This document shows positions 56,880 through 64,000 of a DNA stretch of 64,000 bases, one piece after another. Positions within the stretch are counted from its first letter, which is position 1. Every line of letters starts with the position of its first letter. The DNA lies in assembly GCF_018263905.1 (NCBI RefSeq), contig NZ_JAAFZU010000008.1, positions 134,518 to 198,517 on the forward strand, read 5' to 3'. This DNA comes from Loktanella sp. SALINAS62 (GTDB taxonomy: Bacteria; Pseudomonadota; Alphaproteobacteria; Rhodobacterales; Rhodobacteraceae). The notes under the pieces were generated by a model. The model saw only the letters and a program-made list of their open reading frames with translations. It was not told the origin of the DNA and did no database searches. The translations under genes and the position numbers were made by a program.

Positions 56880-59222
56880 TCAGGGTTCTAGCTGGTATCC
56901 GGCGGCGACCTTCCCCCCGACGCGGACCGTGGCCTTGTAGGTCCAGCCGAGGGCCTCCATCACCTCCCGTAGACGTTTCGGATGGCGCATGTCCTGCCTG
57001 TCCGCCTTGAGACCGAGGCCCGCCAGCAACTCCTTGCTGTGGATGCGGTCGGCCTGAGGCGGCTCGTCGAGGATCGGATCGTGGACGCTCCCGTTTATGA
57101 CGGTCTCAACATAGTCCTCCCCTCCCGCCTCGAAGGCGTCGCGTGCGGTGAGCCGATCCGCAAGCATTTCGCGTATCTCGTCCGCCCAGGGGTCCTCGGT
57201 CGTCTCCGCCTTCTGGGTCTCAGCTGCGAACGCCCATAGCCGCTCGGGCAGCACGACGCTCTCGCCCGCCTTGTAGAGGGCGTCCGCCTCGGCCCAGAGC
57301 TGGTCCCTGTTCTCACCGATCCATTCGATGTCGACCCTCGCGCCGCGCGGCATCTGTAGGGGCCAGAACCGGCGCGCGCCCGTGGGGTCGTCGAGGTACC
57401 CACGCTGGTTGACCGTGCCCGCGAAGACGATGCGCCGGGGGTGGTTCTCAATCTTCCGCCCGTATGGCGGTCTGTAGCGATCCATCGACCGGGACATGAA
57501 GGCCTTGAGCTCGTTCATGTCCGCCTTCCTGAGAGACGCCAGTTCGGCGAACTCGTGCATCCAGATGCCGTGCAGTAGCTGCGGCGCGTCCTTGTCGGAC
57601 AGCTTGGGGATCGCCGCGTCGGAGAACCAGACGGGCGAGAAGAGCACCTTGAAGCCGGTCGACTTGAGCGAACCCTGCTCACCGTTCACGATGGGCATCG
57701 TGTCGAACTTGCATCCAGGGTCCCGCTGGCGCGCCACGGCGCCGACCATGAAGCAGGTGGACACGGCGTCGGTGTAGTCGTTCGTGATGCAGTTGAAGCC
57801 CCTCGCGAAGAGCTGCGAGACACGGCTCTCGCCGTCCCATTCCAGCCCGTTCAGGTAGTCCATGATCGGATTGATGATGTTGGTCGTGGCGTGGAAGTTC
57901 AGGGCGTCGTGGACGTGCTCCTTGGACGGCTCGAACCCAGAAGACTGGCAACGGTCCATGACGTAGGTCCGCACCTGCAAGACAGTCATCTCGGTCAGCG
58001 TTCGCCCGAGGCTGTCATCCCAGGGCAGGCGCTCGTTCAGGAATATCTGCTCCTGTTTCAGTTGGTCCCAGGCCATTGACAGCTTCGATGCCTTCACAGC
58101 CCTCAGGGCGTTCGCGTATGAGTTGCTCGCCTTGCCGGTGCGGACGTCGACGTCGAACGGCCCGTCAAAGATGCGGGGCTTCCTGCCGCCGACCACCTTA
58201 CCGACTGCGACCTTGACGGTCCCGTCTGTCTCCTCGGCGTCCGGGAGGCTGTCGAGCGGCTCGTCAAAGTCGTCCGAGACCGGCCGATCAGGAATGTGCT
58301 TCCCAAGGCCCCGCGAGGTGAGCGCCTTGTAGAGGGTCTGATGGGTAATCGGCGTGCCAGTCGACGGTTCCATGTCCAGGCTGTCCCATCGTGGACCAAT
58401 GAGACCGGCGTGGTCGGCGTAGCCAGCCGCGCCAGTAGACCACTCTATGAACTCCTGACGTCCTTCGCCTGCGGTCGCATAATGACAGGCGACCATAAGT
58501 TCGAACCACTCCTGCTGATCCCCGAATTCCTCGGGGTCGAGGTGCTCCAGCATTGCCTCCAGCTCTTCCGCCGAGTGTTTCCCGGCGTCGGAGGCCGCAT
58601 AACGTGCAGGCTGCGCGGGCCTCGCGATCAGGGCGATCAGGTCGGCGGGGGCAAGCGGGGCCTCGCTGAGGTCCACGCCAAGGGCGTCCCATTGATAGGC
58701 TCTCTGCGTGTCGGGGTGGATCGATCCTGCCGCCACGACCTGACGGCCGAACGCCTTGAACTCGACGCCCGGATAGTTGCCCTTGCCCAGGCTGTCTCTG
58801 GTGACGACGGAGGCGTCCTTCATCATGTAGATGTGCAAGCCGCCCGATCCCGTCTCGACCGTGGGGTATAGGTCAGGGTCCATCCCGGTCCACAGTACCA
58901 GCTCGACAAACGGGTTGATCGGAGACGCAAGGGTCTGGCCGTCAGGGAAGTTGCGCGGGTCGACGTCGAGGACGAGCTGGTCGGCCTTGAGCCGTACCCC
59001 GACGTTATCGCCAGCGTCCATGTGCTTCTTGGCATTGAACGAGGCGTAGGGGCGAGTGGTCCAGTTCTTGTGCTTGGGTGCCTTCCCAAGTTGACGCTGC
59101 TTGCCGTTCTTGACGTCAGAGTAGCCATAGTGGTGCAGCGGTATGAGCTGCCAGCTCTTGGCGTCAAGGTAGGGCCTCAGCGCATCCTTTTCGGGTGCTA
59201 CCGCCGCATTTTCCATCTTCAT
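56880..59222 (-). CDS. Bifunctional prim-pol primase and VapE/D5-like helicase
   Basis: The 780-residue protein joins three parts. Residues about 15-200 are a prim-pol domain (metal-binding D86xD88 in VLDVDPR, H130 in GGLHIY). Residues about 220-310 resemble PriCT_2. Residues about 450-640 are a VapE-type ATPase with Walker A GEQGSLKST (514-522) and Walker B MHEFAEL. Such proteins start replication of phages, satellites and plasmids. The adjacent iterons downstream of the terminator are the likely origin. The start is 1 base after the upstream HTH gene. Confidence 0.88.
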   Translation of the reverse strand: MKMENAAVAPEKDALRPYLDAKSWQLIPLHHYGYSDVKNGKQRQLGKAPKHKNWTTRPYASFNAKKHMDAGDNVGVRLKADQLVLDVDPRNFPDGQTLASPINPFVELVLWTGMDPDLYPTVETGSGGLHIYMMKDASVVTRDSLGKGNYPGVEFKAFGRQVVAAGSIHPDTQRAYQWDALGVDLSEAPLAPADLIALIARPAQPARYAASDAGKHSAEELEAMLEHLDPEEFGDQQEWFELMVACHYATAGEGRQEFIEWSTGAAGYADHAGLIGPRWDSLDMEPSTGTPITHQTLYKALTSRGLGKHIPDRPVSDDFDEPLDSLPDAEETDGTVKVAVGKVVGGRKPRIFDGPFDVDVRTGKASNSYANALRAVKASKLSMAWDQLKQEQIFLNERLPWDDSLGRTLTEMTVLQVRTYVMDRCQSSGFEPSKEHVHDALNFHATTNIINPIMDYLNGLEWDGESRVSQLFARGFNCITNDYTDAVSTCFMVGAVARQRDPGCKFDTMPIVNGEQGSLKSTGFKVLFSPVWFSDAAIPKLSDKDAPQLLHGIWMHEFAELASLRKADMNELKAFMSRSMDRYRPPYGRKIENHPRRIVFAGTVNQRGYLDDPTGARRFWPLQMPRGARVDIEWIGENRDQLWAEADALYKAGESVVLPERLWAFAAETQKAETTEDPWADEIREMLADRLTARDAFEAGGEDYVETVINGSVHDPILDEPPQADRIHSKELLAGLGLKADRQDMRHPKRLREVMEALGWTYKATVRVGGKVAAGYQLEP

Positions 59223-59223
59223 G

Positions 59224-59463
59224 TCAAAGCCCCGCGCGCTTGGCGAGGTAGGCGTCCACAGCGTCCCGCCGGTAGAAGATCGAACGCCCGAGCTGCACGA
59301 ACTCGGGACCCTTGGTCGCCTGTCCAGTGTTGCGGAGGCTGCGGAAGGTGTTCAGTGTCCCGACCGTGTGGCCGGTGACTTTTGCCACCTCGCCGGTGTT
59401 CATCAGGTCTTTCAATGGTACGTCGCGGCTTACTCCCGCGATATATTCTTCGTCATCAGGCAT
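59224..59463 (-). CDS. AlpA/excisionase-like helix-turn-helix protein (79 aa)
   Basis: The product has an HTH_17/MerR-like DNA-binding layout (TGEVAKVTGHTVGTLNTFRSL, then FVQLGRSIFYRRDAVDAYLA). This is typical of small excisionases or replication regulators of mobile elements. Its stop is 1 base from the primase start, so the two are one operon. A 10-bp perfect inverted repeat lies 34 bases upstream of its ATG. The element has a second protein of this type at 60887. Confidence 0.8.
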   Translation of the reverse strand: MPDDEEYIAGVSRDVPLKDLMNTGEVAKVTGHTVGTLNTFRSLRNTGQATKGPEFVQLGRSIFYRRDAVDAYLAKRAGL

Positions 59464-59496
59464 GTTTCTGGTCCATTCATGGTCTGTTCTTCATGG

Positions 59497-59530
59497 GGGT
59501 GGATCGTCGTTGCGAAGCGGCGATCCACCC
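59497..59530. repeat. Perfect 10-bp inverted repeat upstream of the HTH-primase operon
   Basis: GGGTGGATCG (59497-59506) and CGATCCACCC (59521-59530) are separated by 14 bases. There is no T-run beyond either arm, so it is less likely to be a terminator than an operator or hairpin leader. It sits in the 165-base gap between the GNAT stop and the HTH start. Confidence 0.55.
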
Positions 59531-59628
59531 AACTGGATCAAGTATGCCGCGCCCGGATGCGCGCGTAACCTAACGTTTCGCAGGCACGCAACGTTCGCTG
59601 GCTTAGGGTCTCGACTACGACCGACGCC

Positions 59629-60387
59629 TCAGATCGCGGGGACGTCCAGAAAGTCGATATACCTGCACCCCCGGGGGTCGTCCTGAACGCCCAACTTCTC
59701 AGCGCCAGGATACTTCGCCTTGTCGAAGTAGAGCTGTTCCCCGTTGACCACGATCTTGAGCGCCGGGTCCCTGATCGCGTCGTTTGCATCAGGTATGAGA
59801 AAGCGCTCGCCTAGGTGCACTCTGGTTTCGCCCCGCATCATACAGGCCTCGGGCTTCGCGCTGACCAGGGGCAACGGTGCTGCTTTTCCGTACAGCGCAT
59901 TCTCCGGGTAGACGTACAGCTCGACTTCGACGTCGAGAACGCCGTCACCTTCGGGCAGCTTCAATCGTCGCTCTAGGTACATCTCGACTGGTATGCCCTG
60001 CCCATAGCCAGAGCCGTCTCCAATCTGCTTGAAGCCCATCTTTATCCAGAATGGCAAGCTCGCCGCCGGGCTGCACTCCCCAGAGAGCATGGTCACGTTG
60101 TCAGCATGGGCGCGATCAAGACCCACTTGGAACAGGGCGGTCCCGTAGCCTTTGCGCTGGTGCGTGTCCTTCACGCAGGTGATGTCTGGCGAGTATCTTC
60201 CGACTTGAAACGCTATCGCCTTACCGTCCTCGCGGACCACCCACATTTCGGAGGTTTCCTCGTGCGCTTTGCGTATGATGTTCCTGTTGCCCCAGAACCC
60301 AGAACAGCCGCCGTCGTCGTCCCACTGCGCCTTAAGCCAGTGAAGGATGTATTCAAGGTCCTCGTCTGTGGATTGATCTACGGCCAC
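59629..60387 (-). CDS. GNAT-domain protein with unknown C-terminal half (252 aa)
   Basis: Residues about 1-145 form a GNAT acetyltransferase domain with the acetyl-CoA loop in THQRKGYGTALFQVG and a late FWIKMGF. Residues about 150-252 are beta-rich and not recognised. A GTG start at 60387 is supported by AGGAG 7 bases upstream; the start lies inside one arm of an inverted repeat. Proteins of this kind occur in phages and may modify a host or phage protein, or serve as a toxin-like accessory factor (inference). Confidence 0.75.
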   Translation of the reverse strand: MAVDQSTDEDLEYILHWLKAQWDDDGGCSGFWGNRNIIRKAHEETSEMWVVREDGKAIAFQVGRYSPDITCVKDTHQRKGYGTALFQVGLDRAHADNVTMLSGECSPAASLPFWIKMGFKQIGDGSGYGQGIPVEMYLERRLKLPEGDGVLDVEVELYVYPENALYGKAAPLPLVSAKPEACMMRGETRVHLGERFLIPDANDAIRDPALKIVVNGEQLYFDKAKYPGAEKLGVQDDPRGCRYIDFLDVPAI

Positions 60388-60434
60388 CGCTATTCTCCTA
60401 TCTGAATGACATTTGTTACCATTCTAGCGGTGGC
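60383..60434. promoter_or_regulatory. Inverted repeat overlapping the GNAT start (possible operator)
   Basis: GCCACCGCTA (60383-60392) and TAGCGGTGGC (60425-60434) are perfect complements 32 bases apart. Arm centres are 42 bases apart, close to four DNA turns, which would place two repressor sites on one face. The left arm covers the GTG start codon of the GNAT gene. The binding protein is unknown; the nearby AlpA-like genes are candidates. Confidence 0.5.
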
Positions 60435-60506
60435 ACAACGGCGGGGATATAAACGTTTCGCGGGGGCGTTCGGTGCGTTTACCACCCGTTAGGGGAACGG
60501 CGGCCG

Positions 60507-60890
60507 TCACGCACCCTTGTATGGTTCGCCAGGGGTTGCCCGACGGCGGTCAGGATCGGCCGCACGTCTGCGCGCCAAAGCGACCAGGTACGGCTCGTCC
60601 CAGAACTCGGGTTCCTTTGAGAACACCAGCGCGTCCTCCGGTTCCGCCCAGAAGACGCGGCCGTCGTCGTTCACAATCAGAGGGAACCTGTCGGCGTGCA
60701 CGGCCATAGCCCAGACCGTGCAAGGATCGTTCGGCCCCCACCCAAGCCGGTCGAACTCCATCAGCAGCAGGCCCACGAAGTCACCCTCGGGTTCCGTCTC
60801 CAGATACGTCAGCGCACGGAGCACCGCACGTTCGATTGACTGCCAGTCCTGCGCGTCTGCGGGCTGTTTAGCCTCTGAGACCTTGCTCAT
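60507..60890 (-). CDS. Hypothetical acidic protein (127 aa)
   Basis: The product is acidic (many Glu/Asp/Pro) and includes a Trp-Ala-Met-Ala segment and a WAEPEDALVFSKEPEFW stretch. There is no family match. Its start overlaps the AlpA-like gene end by 4 bases (ATGA), so they are coupled. It may be an anti-repressor, inhibitor or accessory factor, but this is speculation. Confidence 0.7.
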   Translation of the reverse strand: MSKVSEAKQPADAQDWQSIERAVLRALTYLETEPEGDFVGLLLMEFDRLGWGPNDPCTVWAMAVHADRFPLIVNDDGRVFWAEPEDALVFSKEPEFWDEPYLVALARRRAADPDRRRATPGEPYKGA

Positions 60891-61075
60891 GCCGCACCCT
60901 CCATCAGGAATGCGTCGAGGTCGTCCCGGTGGTATCGGACGATCCGGCCAACGGTGCGGTAGCGGGGTCCAGCACCCTTGCTGCGCCAGTTGTGCATGGT
61001 GCCCTTGGAGACGGAGAGGTAGCCTGCGGCCTGTTCGCTGGTCATCCAGGGGGTCTCGGTTCGATCGTTGGTCAT
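60887..61075 (-). CDS. AlpA-family excisionase/transcriptional regulator (62 aa)
   Basis: The protein has the classic AlpA/HTH_17 layout: MTSEQAAGYLSVSKGTMHNWR (first 20 shown), then GPRYRTVGRIVRYHRDDLDAFL. Such proteins act as recombination directionality factors or activate integrase/excision genes of satellites and P4-type elements. It lies 103 bases downstream of integrase on the same strand. Confidence 0.9.
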   Translation of the reverse strand: MTNDRTETPWMTSEQAAGYLSVSKGTMHNWRSKGAGPRYRTVGRIVRYHRDDLDAFLMEGAA

Positions 61076-61178
61076 GGCGGTAACTCCTGCATCAGTTTGC
61101 GTCCAGGTGGACGGCGATGATGTCAGATTATCAGCCTGCGACGGCCCAGTATGCCAACGAGCCGCCGCATTGGTGCCA

Positions 61179-62297
61179 TCATTTCACAAGGTTCAGCACA
61201 TAGTCCTCGAGCGCCTGTGCGTATGGCCTCAGGGCCTCGATGAGATGCGACTGATGCACGTAGCCGCCCGAGGCACCCGGCAACCTCTGGCCAAGGAGCA
61301 GGGCACCCTCGGCGTAGGGTACACCAGCGGCGATCATGAACGTCCTCGCATGGTGACGAAGGGCATGGGGCGACGGTATGCCCTTGCGCTTGGGTTCGGC
61401 GATCCGACCAGTCGCAGAGGTCGGCGACGGCCATAGCCACTCCGATGCGAGCGGTTCGTCCTCCACCAATCTGGCCCTCAGGGTTTCGGTCAGCCAGCGG
61501 CCGGTCGGGAACGACCACGCGCCGCCAACCTTCATGTGCGTGAACGTAAGGATGCCCCGATCAGGATCGAAGTCGGCCCGCTTGACACCGAGCAACGAAC
61601 TGCGGCGAGCGCCCGTCAACAGGAAGGTGCGATGGAGGTCACGCATCACGCCCGACGACGCCGATGTCTCGTTCCAGAAAGTGGCGACGTCCAATTCATC
61701 GACCTGCCGCCTCGCCGTCGCGGGCACGCGTATCGCGTCGATGGGGTTGGCCGCTATCGTCTCGTCGTGCCTGCGGGCGGTGTTGATGATCGCTCGCACC
61801 GTGCGCATCACCGAACCGCCCGTGGTCCGTCCGTGTCGCTTCGTCAGCGTGTCCAAGAGTTCTCGGCAGTCCTGGCGCGATATGTCTGCCACCGCACGAC
61901 GCCGAAGACGCCCGAGATACTGGTCCATGTGATACTGATAGTTCTTGACCGACGCGGGCGAGAGGTCCCGTTCTTTCAGATGCGTGGTGAGCGCCTGTTC
62001 CAGCGTCATGCCCGTCTCCTCGGGCCCAGCGGTCGGATCGACGCCAGACTGGATCGTCGCCATCAGTTTTCTTGCCTCGTTTCGCGCCTCGCCCAGACGG
62101 ACCAGATCGGTGCGCCCGATCTTGACGCGCACCGTGCGGACGTGGCGCTTGTTCCGCCTCACATCGCCCTGGGCAGCGAAGGTCTTCGTCGTCTTGTGGC
62201 AGATGCAGAGTAGGCCCTTCACGTCCGTATCCCTGTGGATGCCCGAGCCTAGTGGGAGGTCGCGCACACGCGCCTCTGTGAACTTGAATATGGTCAT
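61179..62297 (-). CDS. Tyrosine-type site-specific integrase
   Basis: The 372-residue recombinase has an N-terminal DUF4102-like arm-binding region, a SAM-like core-binding domain (residues about 97-185) and a C-terminal catalytic domain. The catalytic set is Arg231/232, Lys256 (THMK), His311-x2-Arg314, and Tyr346 (GGYVH). The position that is usually His in LLGH is Gln337 (LLGQ). It lies 142 bases from the right repeat and would move the element in and out of tRNA-Thr. Confidence 0.93.
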   Translation of the reverse strand: MTIFKFTEARVRDLPLGSGIHRDTDVKGLLCICHKTTKTFAAQGDVRRNKRHVRTVRVKIGRTDLVRLGEARNEARKLMATIQSGVDPTAGPEETGMTLEQALTTHLKERDLSPASVKNYQYHMDQYLGRLRRRAVADISRQDCRELLDTLTKRHGRTTGGSVMRTVRAIINTARRHDETIAANPIDAIRVPATARRQVDELDVATFWNETSASSGVMRDLHRTFLLTGARRSSLLGVKRADFDPDRGILTFTHMKVGGAWSFPTGRWLTETLRARLVEDEPLASEWLWPSPTSATGRIAEPKRKGIPSPHALRHHARTFMIAAGVPYAEGALLLGQRLPGASGGYVHQSHLIEALRPYAQALEDYVLNLVK

Positions 62298-62438
62298 TGA
62301 TAAATACCGTCCTGAGCACTGTTTCTGGGCACAGCTCGGGTGATGCCGAGTGAGCCGATAGGACGGATATTGCCTTGTTTATATGGGTTCGTACGCCCCG
62401 AATTGGCGAGAATGCACCATGATTATAGCGCTCGTCTC

Positions 62439-62486
62439 GATTTGTAATCAGTAGGTCCGCGGTTCGAGTCCGTGTGGGGGCACCAA
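62439..62486 (+). repeat. attR-type direct repeat (48 bp copy of the tRNA-Thr 3' part)
   Basis: This copy is identical to 47610-47657 and carries the 3' half of tRNA-Thr from the anticodon stem through CCA plus one base. The upstream half of the tRNA is absent here, so this is the copy left at the distal end of the element. Confidence 0.95.
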
Positions 62487-62739
62487 TTTGCCAATAATAT
62501 CAGTTGGTTATGCTGATCCTTAATTGGTGGATTTGGCGTTGAAAAATCCGGAAGCGTATCGGAAGCTAAGTTTATGCGTGTTGCTGTATAGACACGCCGA
62601 ACTAAGATTAATTCGAGCTTCGAGGCGGCAGTGGCAGCAGTGGCAGCAGCAATGATGTTTTTTGCTGGCTTTGGAACGGTCTGAGAAGCTGTTGTGGATA
62701 TTTCTCAAAGTGAATGTTTGGTCTGCGGTGAGAGATTCG

Positions 62740-64000
62740 CTACATAGCTACCGTTCCCCAAAATTTTTCGAGATCTACGTCACTGCTATCGGGTTCTTTG
62801 TCTTTGGGTAGTTTATCGATTTGCATGAGCATTGGAATATCGAAAGTAGTTCCCGTAACTACACATGCCCCTTGAGGTAGGTTTGGAATCTGGCTGCGGG
62901 AAACGCTATCTAATGTAGCAACAGTGTTTTCTAGCAGCGCCAAATCTCGGTCGTTGACCAATCGATGTATGAAATAGTTATGCAACTGAGAAACTACGGT
63001 TGGTGAAATATCAGCTGGGCGCTGACTTGCTAGCGTCATATAAACCCCAAACTTCCGGCCTTCTTTGATTATCTCTTCAAAAAGTTCTAGGCGATAGTCT
63101 TTCCAGCTTTCGGCTTCCCGATTTGATTGTTGAGACAAAATGTTGTGTGCCTCATCAATAATTAGGTGCAACGTAATGTCTGGCGGCGATAAAACTTTGG
63201 ACTTATGATTTTCATAATAGTGTTTAGCGATTAGAATTGGCAGAATTTTCTTAATCTCCTGATTGCACTCTCTCAATGAAATAACTGTAATAGCCTTAGT
63301 TTCTGCATTTTGGGGCAGAACAGCTATCACTTTAGCAAGGTCACCCATCAACGATTCGATGCGACGCATAAGCGGCTGTATGTGCTCGTATTGGACCGAG
63401 CCGTATAGAAGGTCCGAAATTAATTTGAGCTCTGCTCGAATTTGAAGTTCTTGAAATCCATCCGGTTTGTCGAAATTTATCTCGGCTATCAATTTCTGAA
63501 AGTGATCTTCATAGGTCGGCTTACCAACGTCGAAATAGCTGCGCACACCTTCGTTGTCGAAGTAGAATGATGATGATGTCCGTAGGTATCCAACGCTATG
63601 TATTGACTTAATTAGGTCCTGAGCTAACGACAGGTGACGTGATAGAGATTTCAGAAGTTCTAAAGCTTCTGTGCTGGGGTTTTCTGAGGTAAGCACCCGT
63701 AGGAAGATGGACTTAACATACGAAACTAAACTATCCTTGTTTGCCTCGTACTTTTTCCGTTCAGTGATAATCCGCCTAAGGAATGGCTTTTGGGTATTCG
63801 CAGTGGCTTGGAATAATATTCCTAGTGTCTCCGCTTCCCAAAATTGATCTTCTTTTATGGGGAACCGATCACCATCATCGGACCGTGTCTTCAATCGAAT
63901 TACGTCCTTGCTTGCCAGTGGGACCAATTGAGCGCCGGTATACTCACCGTTGAAATCCAAAAATATGAACTTGCTGATATCGCCAATCTGATCGAGCTTA
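62740..64000 (-). CDS. HerA-type ATPase (FtsK/HerA superfamily), 5' end cut by window edge
   Basis: The frame is open to the right edge and no real start is visible, so the gene extends beyond it. Near the edge the LDFNGEYTGAQLVP stretch corresponds to the HerA motif that follows Walker A. Walker B is LIIDEAHNIL, followed by SQRPADIS and the late PNLPQGACVV, all typical of HerA. HerA proteins process DNA ends, and many occur in anti-phage systems. The DNA is much more AT-rich than the host part, which suggests a foreign origin. The 253 bases up to the attR repeat (62487-62739) show no gene. Confidence 0.82.
   Translation of the reverse strand, partial: KLDQIGDISKFIFLDFNGEYTGAQLVPLASKDVIRLKTRSDDGDRFPIKEDQFWEAETLGILFQATANTQKPFLRRIITERKKYEANKDSLVSYVKSIFLRVLTSENPSTEALELLKSLSRHLSLAQDLIKSIHSVGYLRTSSSFYFDNEGVRSYFDVGKPTYEDHFQKLIAEINFDKPDGFQELQIRAELKLISDLLYGSVQYEHIQPLMRRIESLMGDLAKVIAVLPQNAETKAITVISLRECNQEIKKILPILIAKHYYENHKSKVLSPPDITLHLIIDEAHNILSQQSNREAESWKDYRLELFEEIIKEGRKFGVYMTLASQRPADISPTVVSQLHNYFIHRLVNDRDLALLENTVATLDSVSRSQIPNLPQGACVVTGTTFDIPMLMQIDKLPKDKEPDSSDVDLEKFWGTVAM

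Larger units (their letters stand above)
47610..62486. mobile_element. Integrative element in tRNA-Thr; satellite-like (PICI-like) candidate
   Basis: The 14.8-kb segment is bounded by 48-bp direct repeats and carries an integrase next to the right repeat. It also carries an AlpA-like regulator, a prim-pol/VapE replication gene, an iteron-rich origin-like region, a small-terminase-like gene, a spike-base-like gene and a restriction-modification pair. No capsid, portal, large terminase, tail or lysis genes are seen. This set and its order fit phage satellites better than a full prophage or a conjugative island. The satellite call is an inference; element boundaries are well supported. Confidence 0.9.

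Noticed and set aside
56518-56940. A 140-residue plus-strand open frame across the iterons and terminator
   Set aside because: It includes the terminator hairpin and the end of the primase gene on the opposite strand; it is a by-product of high GC and lacks a start signal.
62520-62708. A cysteine- and histidine-rich 62-residue minus-strand open frame
   Set aside because: It comes from a short CAG-type repeat (GGCAGCAGT units near 62624-62650) and has no ribosome site.
47796-64000. Idea that the presumed restriction site GAGCTC is avoided in the element
   Set aside because: Sites are present at 52622, 57507 and 63427, and without a composition-based expectation avoidance cannot be claimed.

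Overview
The window is GC-rich chromosomal DNA from an alphaproteobacterium. It is most likely a Rhodobacteraceae (Roseobacter-group) species. The evidence is gene content and order: ccmF-ccmH, gltA-gltX, comEC/lexA, the moeA-moaC-trpC-trpD-trpG block, trpE-ppiD, a B12-dependent ribonucleotide reductase and a GTTC-N7-GTTC SOS box in front of lexA. The species cannot be named from sequence alone.

Positions 1-25,983 are core chromosome: cytochrome c maturation (ccmF end, ccmH), a PaaG-type enoyl-CoA isomerase, an old-yellow-enzyme reductase, citrate synthase, GltX, ComEC and LexA. A tightly overlapping minus-strand operon follows (trpG-trpD-ung-trpC-moaC-GIY-YIG nuclease-moeA). Then come a divergent polysaccharide deacetylase, trpE-ppiD, an aminotransferase, gpt-lysE-fabI, pdxH, a double cold-shock protein, a DUF192 protein and tRNA-Pro. 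Positions 26,501-30,151 encode NrdJ.

Positions 30,647-47,482 look like flexible host DNA. They hold an acyltransferase and an AraC-type regulator divergent from a plus-strand catabolic operon. That operon carries two aldehyde dehydrogenases, a complete branched-chain-amino-acid-type (Liv) ABC transporter, an alcohol dehydrogenase of the SDR family and a flotillin-like protein. The set suggests uptake and oxidation of an aromatic alcohol or aldehyde (inference). A membrane alpha/beta hydrolase, an unknown protein and an FbpB-type iron permease complete the stretch.

Positions 47,610-62,486 are a 14.8-kb integrative element in the 3' end of tRNA-Thr(TGT), bounded by 48-bp perfect direct repeats. 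From right to left it carries a tyrosine integrase, an AlpA-like excisionase/regulator, a small unknown gene, a GNAT protein, a second AlpA-like HTH and a prim-pol/VapE-type primase-helicase. An iteron-rich, origin-like region comes next, followed by a putative small terminase, several unknown or coiled-coil proteins, a spike-base-like structural protein, a pair of tandem paralogues, small unknown genes and a SacI-like restriction-modification pair. No capsid, portal or large terminase is visible. The layout (int, alpA, primase, two opposed iteron sets around an AT-rich core, small terminase) resembles phage-inducible chromosomal islands, so this may be an undescribed roseobacter phage satellite.

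From 62,487 to the right edge the DNA is clearly AT-richer and contains a truncated HerA-type ATPase gene. This suggests a second, older accessory region beyond the same tRNA gene, possibly anti-phage.
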